64,000 nucleotides of DNA, taken from the NCBI RefSeq assembly GCF_000002235.5, contig NW_022145609.1:23796408-23860407 (forward strand), read 5' to 3'. The DNA is from Strongylocentrotus purpuratus (lineage: Eukaryota; Echinodermata; Echinoidea; Camarodonta; Strongylocentrotidae). A program made the translations under genes and the position numbers. Positions within the stretch are counted from its first letter, which is position 1, and every line of letters begins with the position of its first letter. This document shows positions 34,791-48,209 of this stretch, piece after piece. The notes below the pieces were generated by a model, which saw only the letters and a program-made list of their open reading frames with translations, had not been told where the DNA came from and ran no database searches.

Positions 34791-37700
34791 GTAAGATAAT
34801 TCTTATACTAGTATTAGTTAAATTCAACTGACCAATGAAAACGATTTGCTAAATAGCTGAATGAATAAGTATTTCGTCGTCAAAATGTTTCTTAATTGGA
34901 CTCATTCATATTTTACTTACAAAATGTCATGTAGTTGAAACTAGATAGAGTACAAATTGCAACAAGGAATTTAAAATAGATGATAATCTTTCATAAAAAT
35001 GTATAAATATTGCTAATTTGAAGTTATTAATGCGTACTTCGTAGAAATGATTAATATCATGCACATTGAGACGTGCTCTTCGCTATTGTGGATTTGGTAT
35101 AGATTGAACTTAATTAGGTGATACGTACGTAGACGTATCACCTTTTGATTTCGTCAAGATTTTTATTATTATTTATTTATTTATTTATTATTATTCTTCC
35201 TCGAATTTGTTCGCAGGATATCTCAAGACTGAATGAAGCCATTGTTATGAATCTTTCAATGATGATAGATCTTAGTCTAACTTAGAACTGCGTGAATTTT
35301 CAAAGACTCAAAGTCATCGTGACGTCATCCAGGCGCCATTTTGTGAAAATCAACTAATGATCATATCTTTATAACGAATAGTAATTTTTCATTCATATTT
35401 ATCATGATTAAGATCAATATCCGTCCGGTCAAGTTGAGGTCAATAAACGTGCGTAAACGCGCGCGTGCGCGCTCGTCCGCGCGTTTACGCGCGCGCAAAA
35501 ATTAAAAATGCTCTAAATCATCCCAAATTTTTTTTGCATACGTTTCAGGCCATATGGAGCATTTGATAAAAAAATTACGCACACGCGCATGCGCGCGCGT
35601 TTTCACGCATACTGGCATTTTGCAACATAGAATCGCCGATTTTTTTCTGTCATCATATTTGGTATATTTTTCCAAGCATTTTGATATTTTGTTCATCTTT
35701 TATTAACGCAATGAGCGTCCGTCAAAGTTGACAGCACGCGCGGATTTGCGTTATCTTTATCCACAATACATGGGCAAAAACATGCCTATATAAAATTTAT
35801 TGTAACTCTTTAGAATAGATAGAAACTCCTAATATTTTGTCATATTTGGATAGATTATGAGTCGGAAATATGATTTCATGTCTCATTTGATCCTCAATTA
35901 ACTCATGACGTCATCATAATGGCCTCCAAACTCAAAATTTTAATTTGCATATTATGACGTCAGCATATTTTTGGAAAATTGATTGTATCTCTGTAAATAT
36001 GGATCAATTTTCTTTTTAATTTTGATATGTTCTAGCTGAGACAATTTTCTACAAATGTAATATTCACAATTTTTATTTTTGACAAAAGTATCATGGTGTA
36101 TTTTTGCGATTAAAGGAGGCATGTCAATTTTTCGCATTTTGCGTGTATTCTCTATGGGACATGACTTTTTCTCAAAACTGGATTCTACACTCATGTCTTT
36201 CGCGAGCAAAATCTCCGTTGTTTTAGCTTCGTTTTCGCTGAGCTTCGGATATGTTGTAGCTGAGACAATGAGCTATCACAAGTGTGCCCTTTATTTTTCG
36301 ATTAGATGCCGGGATCATGCTCATATTTCACTTGCAAAGTAGGATTTCTGAATTCCATTTCCTGTTTACGTGTAATCGCTATGGGAGATGTTTTGGTATA
36401 TCGGTAACGCACTTGACTTCCAACCTCGAGATCCCTGGTTCGAGTCCGGGTGTCTCCAACACTTTTTTTTTCACTTTTTTTTCCTTTTGACCTTCACTGT
36501 ACCATCTCCTTTGATTATTTAAACACGTAGATTCGCAAATAATGTCATAAATAACCCTTTTTACTTTATTATTACCCTATTTTCACTTAATCCATTACTT
36601 TTTGCGTGTAATCCCTATGGGAAATGACTTTTTCTCAAATCTGGAGTCTACATTCCTGTCTTTTGCGAGCAATATCGCCGTTATTTCGGCTTGGATTTTG
36701 TTGATTTTTGAGTATGTTGTAGCTGAGACTATATGCTATCTAAATCAACCCTCATTTTTTCAATAAGATGTCATGATCGCGCTCATGATCATGATCATGA
36801 TCATCACGATCATCATTATCATAATGATGCTAATCATTTATCAATTACATTTTCATTTCTTTGAATAAGATAAAATCGTCAAAAGGTGTTCTTCATGATG
36901 TAAATTAGAGTCAATTGTGTAACTGGTTACTGCACAGGGTCAAAGGTCATATATTGTTTCAATCTATCTTCCCTAGATCCATGATGATCAAGGAGACACA
37001 ATTTAATCTTGACATATGAATAGATCATAATGGGAGAAGCATATGAATGGGAGAAGCAAAATAATATATCGTGTAATGCATTATTCGTTATGTAAACCAT
37101 TATCATACGTATCACCTAATTCGTCTAAGTGACGAATTAAAGTCTAGTTAGGTGATACGTAACGAAGTCTACGTATCACCTATTGATTTCGTCAAGATTT
37201 TTATTATTATTCTTCTTCCTATTATTCTTCCTCGATTTTGTTCGCAGGATATCTCAAGACTGAATAAAACCATTGTCATGAAACTTTCAATGATGATAGA
37301 TCTTAGTCTAACTTAGAACTGCGTGATTTTTCAAGGACTCAAAGTCATCGTGACGTCATCCAGGCGCCATTTTGTGAAAATCAACTAATGATCATATCTT
37401 CATAACGGAAAGTTATTTTTCATTCATATTTATCATGAATAAGATCAATATCCGTCGGGTCAATTTGAGGTCAATAAATGCGCGCAAAAATGCGCGTACG
37501 CGTAGGCGCGCGCGTTAATGCGCGCGTAAAATTTTAAATTGCTCAAAATCGTCTTAAATTTGTTTTGCATACGTTTCAGGCCATTATAAGCATTTCATAA
37601 AAAATCACGCAAAACACGCATTTTTGCACGTTTTCGTTCGTCACGGCCGAACGAAAAATAATCCCCCAGCAAAAACTTTTGACAGAATATTCCTCATATT

Positions 37701-40700
37701 TTTTCGGAAAATTTGATACCATGTTTAGCTCTTTATCACTATTAAAAACGGAATGAGCGTCCGTTCAAGATAACCGTCCGTACGCGCGATTTTTGTAATA
37801 CATTGCATATATGGGCAGAAACATGCCTATAAAAAGTCCATTGGGATGAATAGGGATTGCCAATTTTTTTTTCATATTTAGATAGAGTATGAGTCGGAGG
37901 TATGATTTCATATCTCATTTGGCCATTAAGTACATCTTAACGTCATCATAATGGCCTTGGAAGTCAAAAATACAAAATTGCATATTATGACGTCATTGTA
38001 TTTATGGAAAATGTAGTGTATTTCTCTCAATATTCATCGATTCTCTTTGAAATGTCGATATGTTGTAGATAAGGCAATTCTCTACAAGATCACTTTTCAC
38101 TAAGTTTCATTTTAATGAGGTCATCATAGTACAAAATTCAATTAAAGGCCACATGTCAGAATTTTCGTCATTTGCGTGTTATGTCTATGGAAGGTGAATT
38201 TCGTTCACATCATGAATCTACATGGCATTCATCTATGAGCACTATCTACCTTATGTGTGCTCTGTTTTCTCCCAAGTTGGGATATGTTATAGCTGAGACC
38301 ATGGGCTATAAAAACGGTGCTTTTAGTTTTTTGATCAGATGATGGTATCATGTCACAATTTTCAATTGAAAGTCGAATTTGCAAATTCCGTAGAACTTTG
38401 CAGTAATTATGATGTCACGTATGTCCTATTTGTGAAATTTTAACGTTAGCAGTGTCCTAGTATTGAGTTTAATTGATGATGGTTTGATTGAGAATAAAAA
38501 TAAAAGAACAACAATGCATTGCGGCATAAACGGATGAATTAGGAAATGTTTTACAAATTTAAAATACAATATATTCAAACATTCTTATTAAATAAAATCG
38601 AAATTAAAGAATTGAACCTGAATGAGTAAATTGTTAAAAACAATATTCAACTTCGAAATTTGTATTTCATTTTTGATCTTCCGAAATCATTTGATATAAA
38701 AAGGAGATACACAAAGTGAAGAAGAACATGATGATGTAAAGCAAAGAAAGAAAAGAAAAGTTGATGGTAAGATGGTAAGAGGATAGACAGAGGGTATAGT
38801 AACACTATCCTAAGGTATCGATATCAATATTCAAGCATTACACATTATACAAATTACAAATGATAGAGGCGAAGTTATTATGCGAATACTTATATGACAA
38901 ATTGTACACATTTATATTTTCCTCTAGGTAATAGCTACTACAAGAAAAAGGTTATGTTTTATCCAAACTGTAAAAAAAGGGGAATTATTAGAAGAAGTAA
39001 AAGTAGAAGAAGAAAGAGGGAAAAGAGAATTGAGAAAAAAGGAGATGGGTGAGATGCCTTGCTGCCTTCCTCTTTATCTCTTGTTTTGTCTCGATCTGCC
39101 TCTCTATTTCTGTATAGTCTCCCCCTTTCTCTCTGCATCATCCCAGTGTCTCATTTATTAGTGTATTACATGTATACAAATCAAATCAAAGGAAATTTGA
39201 GGCAATTTCAATCGTTTAGCCATTCACTGCCATGCATACTAACAATCATTTCTAGAATTAACATCTTATAGATGTTGGTTTATGGATGGGTAAAATATAA
39301 ATATCTTACTCATATTTTATATTGAATCAGGACTAAATAAATCACTGTGTTCATGTTTAATTGATAAAAAAGGGGCTTAAAAACTTTATTTGCATGTTAT
39401 CTCAAGACTTGACAGATGGCACACGGAAGCATTCACATCCTTAGTGCGTTAAAACGTTATTCAAACGGTAGATCTTTCTTTCCAATACGGAACGGTCAAT
39501 AAGCAGCATGAAACTTAATTAAGATATAGTCCTTATTAGTCATAATCAGCTCTATTGACGTCATTGTTGCGTATTTAGTGCGTCGAAATATCACTTCAAT
39601 GATTGGTATAAGTATATCTCTGCAATGTTTAGTAATAGCAGGGCACTCTCCCTGGTAATAGTTAACAGTTATCATATATAACGATCCTCAATCGAAAACA
39701 TGAAGGGGGCGCTGTGCCACTTTCAATCATGGTCATCATTTTAATATCGTCATCATCGTATTCATGAACATAATCGTTTTTTGATTATCGGCAACACTTT
39801 CATGACCAGTATTCAAAAGAGCTTATTTATGTTAGAAATATGGAAGGCATTGTTCTCAATTGCATCTCTCTCTCTCTCCTCTCTCTTGCTGTGTTTCCCT
39901 TCTCCCCTCATGTTCTGCCCCTCTCCTTTACTTGGTCTGTCTCTGCATCTCTCTCTCACTCTCTATCTCTCTTTCCCTCTCTACACTTTTATCCTCTCCC
40001 TCTCTCTCTCTCTCTCTTTCTCTTGCCTTGCCTTCTTCTTATTATATTGCTCTGTCTCCCTCTGTTCTACACAGTTGAAACTTGACTAATGGATATACCA
40101 TAATGGAAGTAGTATTTAATAAAGAAAGATGAAATCGTGAAAATGCGTTCTTCATTATGTTACACACGTATCACCTAATTCGTCAAAGTGACGAATTAAA
40201 GTCTAGTAATTTCTTTGTATCTTTTCATTGTTTATGATAAAAAAACCCAGCATAATTCATATAAATGTGAACATGATTATATTTTACAACATAAAAATTG
40301 CACACAAACGTTGCATTTAAAAAAAAACTTAACTCCCTTGGGGATCATTCGGGCCAGGCGACATTTTACAGACACAATGATGAACAAATTACACTGGGTA
40401 TCTGATATACTTGAGTGCTACACATTTGGTCTGTCGGCTAAAAAAAGAGTAGTACTTAATAATGGTTCGGTTGTAGAGCAGTGGTCTCGTCACCTGGCGG
40501 TCACGGGTTCGAAACTAAGTCGACGCTAGTGCTCTTCGGTAAGGTATTAATCCTCATTAGCAAGTCGCTCGGAGAGGACTTAAATTCGGCGTTTCACTGG
40601 TTCCCTACTTACGAGCATAAACACACTTTCTTAGCATTCAGGTAAAACAAAACAATTGGAAGTTATTCAGGAAGAAAATATTATTTATACCCCGTTCTCT

Positions 40701-41570
40701 ATTTCGGTAGACTTTTTAATTTCTGATTATTTTGTACATGGATGAGGATATGAAACGGCATTTAAATCCCACCTGCACTAGTTTGGACAGGGGGATTAGA
40801 GCTCCCACTTGGTCACTGACAGGTTGTTATCTCATCAACTAAGCTCTCAATTAACATTTGAAAAGGGGATCATGGGGGACCAACGGGCACCGCTTAGGCA
40901 TTGTTTTCTATATAGAGGGAGTAAGTAGCTACAAGTAGTGCAGTGGGGCTTTAATACAAATATTATTACAGTTTTTTGTCATGGGGGGGGGGGGGGCAGG
41001 AATTCGATTGAATCTAGTAAATTCTTATATTCCTGTTCTTTATGCATGAGATAATTCTGCCTAATTAGCGGGATTGCAAACAGAATATTAGGCGTTTCAC
41101 TTAAGTTACAGAGCTACAGAAACCTTTTTCGTATCTTTAGGTAAACATGGAACTGGGAGGACTTTTCATGCTTCTTGAATCTGCGAATTAGGTCCACCCT
41201 CTTTAAATACGTTTTTTTTAGAGATGTCTCTCTCCGTTTCATTTCCTTTAGATATGCTTTTATTTTTTCTGCTATCTTGGTATACTCTCGCATTGTCATT
41301 GCACACCATGTCGCGATATTCCCCTTCTAGTTACTTACTGTTTTCCTTAGTCTGGTACCTTCTACTTTTCCTTCGAAAAATCTTTCACGATTCTGGCAAT
41401 TGCTGGGATAAGAATAATTGCAGGGCTCTAAGGAAGAACATCGTTTATGCCTTGGCTTCTTTGGTTTAAAGATATTATTACCTCTTTTGAAATCACTCTT
41501 ATTACCATTTCATTATTATTTTATTATTTTCATCGTTATTATTTTTATTACAATTATTATTATTATTATA

Positions 41571-41653
<83 letters not shown>

Positions 41654-44600
41654 GAATTCATTGCACAGATACCAGCGTCACTGTAATAGAACTAGAATGG
41701 AACGAAACCACCGTCATATCTTCACCCGGCTATCCATCCTACTACAAGTCGAACCTAGACCTTACTTGGGTACTCACTGCTCCAGTGGGTCATATCCTCC
41801 AGATACATATCCTAGACCTGGCCCTAGAGACGGACTACGACTACTTGTACATTGGTTATGGGCCTGGTCCCAATAAACCTGGTTCTTTGGAGCTTCGGAA
41901 ACTGACTGGGTATAACTATTCCAGTGAACCCGCTACACCCAGTCACTCTATGTGGGTCAGGTTTACCACGGATGTCTCAAGGGGAGATATTGGCTTCAGT
42001 CTTCGTGTCACAGCTATACTAAACCCTGGTAAGTTCATATTAGACATAGGTTCTGCTCCTTAATAGGTGTCGTGGCCTAGTGGATACGTCACCGGACTGT
42101 GGATGATATGGTTTGCGTTTCGAGTCCCGCCGAGGCACTAATGACCTTTGGCAAGACATTAATCTATCTTTGTTAATATCCTTCCAGACATAGTAAATGG
42201 CAACCCAGTAGGAATTTATTCCTTGAATCCTTTTAACCCCTTAGGGCAACAGGGCTAAAACAAGAGTTATAATTTTACTTTGTAGGCTCCTTGAGCTTCC
42301 TCTGGGATGAATGTGTGTTCAATATAAATGTAGCTATTATTCTTCTTATTATTTCTTAGTTATGTTTCTTATTAGCACCCCATGGGACACTCGGGGCACG
42401 CAAGACGATTTAATTTGGCTGATCATAATGTTAAATAGTCAAAAAGAAAGAAAATTCTCCACTCCTGTAAGTGGATGCATAATACCATTTCACTGATTAT
42501 TAACGCATCAAAATGTTACTTCCCTCACTCACAAAAAGTCAATTATATGATATTTTACCTAGAATGCTTTGATGAAATAAATTATCAAAAATGAAAGTAA
42601 AAATATAGAGTATCCTTCAATTTCATATGAAGCAAGAGGGGAAATATTCCACTAACACTAGATAGTTTTTGGTGAAGTGTAATACACAGAGGCCTGTAAT
42701 AAAACGTAATTTCAGAAATATTCCTTTCCCGTCTGATAAATAAGTTAAGAACCATTCAAATAGACACTGCGCTGACAGAGGTTGTTAAAGATAGGTAGGC
42801 CTACGATAATTGGTTTGCCAGTTATGCTTAAACGTATATTCTTAAGACATCTAACGAAAACCGCATGTTGTATCAAAGTGAGGTCGTGCCTTATAATATT
42901 TGATTTACTGTCCAGAGTGATTATTTCAATTATACTCAAAATATTCCATTAGGGCTCCGTCTTATAAAGAGTTGGGATTGATCCGCATCAATCGCAAGTT
43001 TAGAGTCTCCTATCTCTTATGTACATTCTTGCGATTGATATCAATCGCATCTAAGTTGCGATTAATATCAACTCTTTATAAGACGGGGCCCAGACATTAT
43101 ATTGCTATTCAAAATCTATCAGTTACAGTACACGATAACAAATTGTTTACTAGAGTTGAGACTATCTATAATTCGCTGCTTTAAATATTTCATGACAGAA
43201 TGCAGCAGCGGTCAAATGCAATGTTCGAGTGGACTGTGTATCAGCGAATCGGCAAGGTGTGACGGATATAATGACTGTCTCGATTTCTCAGATGAGGAAT
43301 ACTGTCGTAAGTTTTTATTGACGTTTACATTCGCTTCTCAATTAATTTCTATCGTTATAAATGTTACATAAAATTTACATTTCCTTCAATTGTATTACAC
43401 ACCTATCTATCTTTATAATTATATTGAGGGAGTTTCTATACTTCTGGATTTTTACTTTAGAGAGAGGTTTTTTTTCCCCTGTGTTTTTGTTTACCAGTTC
43501 CCCAAACACATTAAGCCTTTAATGACCTTCAGCGGTGGAACTATTTTGATTGCCCTTTTTTTGCTGTTAATGTGTCTATATGTTGTCTGCTTTCCTGATT
43601 TCTCTGACATGTTATCGCTGTTGGTTTACCCTTCATTGATTGATTTTTCTCCTACCCAGCGTACTGCGAACAAGTTCAATTTGATATATGTAGACAGAGC
43701 CTGGCCTATAATTTGACTTTTTTCCCGAATCGGAACGCAGAGACAGCAGACGCTGCAGCGGGAAACTTTACAGACATGGTAAGCAGCGGAACGTATTTTA
43801 ATTGTTTTATAAAGAAATGTTGAGTTAATTCTTTATTATTGATGGGTTTGTCGAGAATGTCGGTGGTTTTCAGAGATAATGCCAGGAACGATTAATTAAT
43901 TGGTTTTAACTTCAGTAAAACATTGCCTTACTACGATTATTGACCTGCATATCAACCAATGAATTTGGTATTTGTTAATACGCATTCAATAATTTTGTAT
44001 AAGTGATTCTATTCAAGGGGATATGCATGGTAGCAAGGACAATCACACAGAAGGATGTATATTTTAGAGACGTAACGACTGAAAATATGTTGGAGATTTT
44101 TTTTTTGATGTAATATTTATTGTTTGTCTGAAAATACATAATTTATGTTATATTTGTGGGTTTTAGGCATATAATTACGGTCAGATGAGCATACTTTCAT
44201 ACCCTATTTGTGACACTGGCAGGTCACTAATTGGCCTGGGGTCCAGGGGGCGGACCCCCAGTAAGCTCAGGGGTTTTAGGCAATAAATTATCGTCAGATG
44301 ATCATCTATTTATAGGGACCCGCCTCAGGCCCCTAGGTGGATCTAGGGGGCAGAGCCCCCGGAAGCTTAGGGGTGTTAGGTATTTCATTACGGTCAGATG
44401 AGCATACTTTGATACTAATTTTGGCGGGGGGGGGGTAAAGCCCGCTCGGCCCCCCCTTCCCCTGGATCTGCGCCTGCGTGGTCTCCCCTACCACTTGCAA
44501 GAGCTGCTGGCTACACTGACGATGTTGAATTACCATACACAAACTACGTTGCAATGACGTGAAATTCTCAAAGTTTATACTTTCTAATGACCTACCCTAG

Positions 44601-47600
44601 GGAACTACTATATCATCGTGCCATGATCACCTGTTCCCTTTCATGTGCTCCGTTTACTATCCGGAATGCACCCATAACGGCCCCACCCATCGGGTGTGCT
44701 ACTCCGACTGTTTGGCAGTCACTGATGCCTGCAAGGCATCCTTTGAGCAACTCCTCGACCGTCCTTGGCCCGTCAACTGCTCGTTGTTTACCGATGAACA
44801 GGAGGAAGATGGGAGCTGTTTTGGCCCTGCGGGAGGTAAAGACGGTGCACACATATTCATGTAGATGATATCGAGTTCAGAATATGCTTGAACTTAACAA
44901 GATGCACTAAGTGTTTATAAATGATAGTTCATAAAACCGAAGAAAAGATATCAGCATTTTCTATTGAATTCATCACATGTGGCAGTGGCGTACAGCTAAT
45001 GAGATGGGGATTGCGGCACTGATCTTACTGCCAAGTGGGTTTTTAGAGAAACATGAAAATCAGCAACCAAATGATACGTGGATTGGAGGGTATTCAAAGA
45101 TGGTCTATCATCTTCTGTGGGCATCCTTTCCCCTCCTCTTTTCATTTTATTTTCGATGTATGCTTTGTTTAGTTTCATTTGCTTTGGGGGGAGGCAAAGG
45201 GGTGCTATTCAAATTGAGTGGATGTCCCTTCCATTCCCGTCGTTGTGCCACTGACTTGCAACTTTATCCCTCCCCCAGATATTTTCGATACCAACATATG
45301 CGGGACACGCCCTGCATACGCACCAGACCAAAACAGGGTTCTTGGTGGTACCAACGCACGCCAAGGGGAATTCCCTTGGATTGGTTCACTCCGCATCGAA
45401 GGATTGGATTTTGGAGGACATTGGTGTGGGTCTACCCTGATTAACTCTCAATGGGTTCTTACCGCCGCTCACTGCGTGTAAGTATGATGCCACTATGAAA
45501 TCGTTTGCTCTGTGGAAATGAAAGCAAATTGACACCTTACCTTCACAGGGATATTTAATTCGTTTAATTTATATAGAAACGAACGTGTTTACCTTAAGAG
45601 TGCATGTACTATAACTAAACAAAGTATGCACTGAGTTTTCGTCTAAATAATCATAGTCATGAAAATATATATATAAAGTAGTCTATCACTAGTAGTCAAT
45701 AACTGTACACCCAATTATATATCTGTTCTTCAGAACAGATCAACCCAATTACAATATCATGTAAAAGGCATTAAGCAACATTTTATTGAACGTTGCGCTA
45801 TATGAAAAGTAATTGTATGTATGTATGAAATAAATAGAACCAGTAAACCCAAAGCGTAGCATTCACTCGCAGGGTATAATGGCCTAATACGTCAGAACAA
45901 GTTACCTTAAAGGTAAAGACCAGTAATGGTCATGCGATTGCATTGTGAAAGAAACGTTGTGGAATCGATCAGAAAAGGTTGATCATCTAGCATCTAGCAT
46001 CTGCAAGGTTCTGGAATCATCAAAATGATAAGAAATTTGGCCCATTCTTCGTAAAGTTACAAGCACTATACACAGAAAGATGTATATGGGACTACCCTAT
46101 CTCTCTCACCAGACCATGAGAGAAATAAGTTTACCAAATATATGAATTAGTAGGCGGTTTCCCGGCAAATTTTTTATCATCATGTATTAGTCAAAACATA
46201 TTCTTTCACATGATTGGTAATGAGAGCTTCCATTTCATTTTTTGAAATTGGGGCGTTGCCAATACTGGTCTTTACCTTTAATTAGAATATAATATTATAT
46301 TACTAGGAAAGGAAGTTAACCACATTTTCGCATAATAATTAGGTATTTTCGCATATTTAATGAGTTATGACCATTCAACATTGACCTACATACTCCGAAA
46401 TCGAACTTAGGCTGTATTTTCATGCATGTACCTTCATATCAAATTTCATTAAAATCCGTCAAACATAACTAAAGCTATCGAACGGAAACCAGATTCGCAT
46501 TTTTAATGAGCTATATGACATTTGACTTACATACTCCGAAATATAACTTACGCTGTGTTTTGAAACCATGTACCTTCATATCAAATTTCTTTAAAATCTG
46601 TCAGACATTACTAAACTTATCGAATGGAAATCAGATTCGCATATTTAATGAGTTATGACCTTTGACCTACATACTCCGAACTCGAACTTAGGCTGTGTTT
46701 TGATACCATGTACCTTCATATTAAATTTTATTAAAATCCGTCAAACATTACTAAACTTATCGATCGGGAACCAGATTTGTTACGGAAGAACGAACGGCAG
46801 CGTTACTATACCCCCTCCGAGTATAACTATCAGATGACGGGATTGCACTTCAGTGCTGTTACAAAATTATGTTTAATTTAGAGACTTACATTGACATGAC
46901 GGTATAACGTCCGATGTATTAGGAGCTAGTTAATTCCCCTGTGAGACATAGCAGATACAATGTTTGTAATATATAATGAAATTATGATGTACATGTATGA
47001 AACTACAGTAAATATATAATATATATCATGCTCAAATAAATGCAGCTCCATTAAAATGTCCTTTTGATATACATGATTATATTTCGCCCTTGTAAAAATC
47101 AGTGATTTTACATCCACTATCATTTATAGTGAATACTACGTCGATCGTGTGGTTTTTGGGAACGCACATTTGACGGATGACTCCGACAACGAGGTAGCGG
47201 TTGAGGTGGCTGATATTTTCGTCCATCCCGAGTACGACAACAATTGGTTCTTCAACGACATCGCTCTGATACGACTTGCTGAACCGGTGACATTCAGTGA
47301 CTACGTTAGACCCGCGTGTCTCTCGGAATCCTCGGATGAACTCAAGGACTATCGTCGCTGCCTCGTCGCTGGATGGGAAACATTGAAATTGTATAGCCGA
47401 CGTATGTACTGCTTTACTTATATTTGATAATGATTATAATAATTACATTAATGTATATAGCGCAGCTACTCTACTGCTCTGTAATGAAACAAAATCCTAA
47501 CAGTGCTACTAAACAGACAAACAATAATGAATAAACCTTTAGCCAATCAATTCTCTAGGTTATCTGATTGAAAGAAATGTTATATCCAAAAGGCCTCTTT

Positions 47601-48170
47601 CAAACAGGGAAGCTTTGAACATGCCCTTTAGTAGTTCTTCTTTACGTAGATCTGAAAACTTATATCCAATATGATTTCATCCACCTAACTTGATACCCTT
47701 ATTCACCTAATTATTATTAATTAATGTATTTATTGGATGGAATAAAAATGAAAAATCATGCTAAATAGCAGTGCTGAATCCACTCTACCTTTCTATAACT
47801 CTTTAAATGGTTTCAAACGTTTAATGATAATTAGATTTGAAATTCGTTTGCTTACAGAAGATGTAAACGATGATTTACTTTAATATTTCGCAGCGTTGGC
47901 AGAGAGCTTGAAAAAAGCAGTGGTGACCCTTCTTGACCAAGACCGGTGCAATTCTGAACTTTTCTACAACGGGTCTCTGGCAGAAGAAGAGATATGTGCT
48001 AGATATGCGCCAGGTGGAATTGATGCTTGTCAGGTAACTGCTATCTATGGCGCAGCCTGAGTTTAGTCATGTGTGCGGGGGGGGGGGGGGACAGGTGTCA
48101 TGGGAGCGGGTATCGGACACAATAGGCAACTGTTATGAGGTTTGAATTAAAGAGAATGCTACTACTACTT

Positions 48171-48209
<39 letters not shown>

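Larger units (their letters stand above)
34791..41668. other. Intron 1 (6.9 kb) with rolling-circle-like elements, a SINE and microsatellites
   Basis: Contents: unremarkable AT-rich sequence to 35114, two head-to-tail Helentron-like elements (35115-40206), a tRNA-derived SINE (about 40464-40650), a poly-G run at 40984-40997, and a long ATT microsatellite (41515-41653) ending just before exon 2. I found no further coding exon. Confidence 0.6.
45478..47129. other. Intron 6 with a MITE and a tandem repeat
   Basis: Holds the TTAA-type MITE (45907-46281) and the ~145-bp tandem repeat (46343-46785). The remainder is AT-rich without signal. Confidence 0.6.

Noticed and set aside
36384-36458. A functional tRNA-Gly gene
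   Set aside because: The anticodon stem does not pair in the normal register and the sequence lies in a mobile element; kept only as tRNA-like.
41418-41876. Open frame of 152 codons rich in Ile
   Set aside because: It is the ATT microsatellite plus an out-of-frame reading of the CUB exon.
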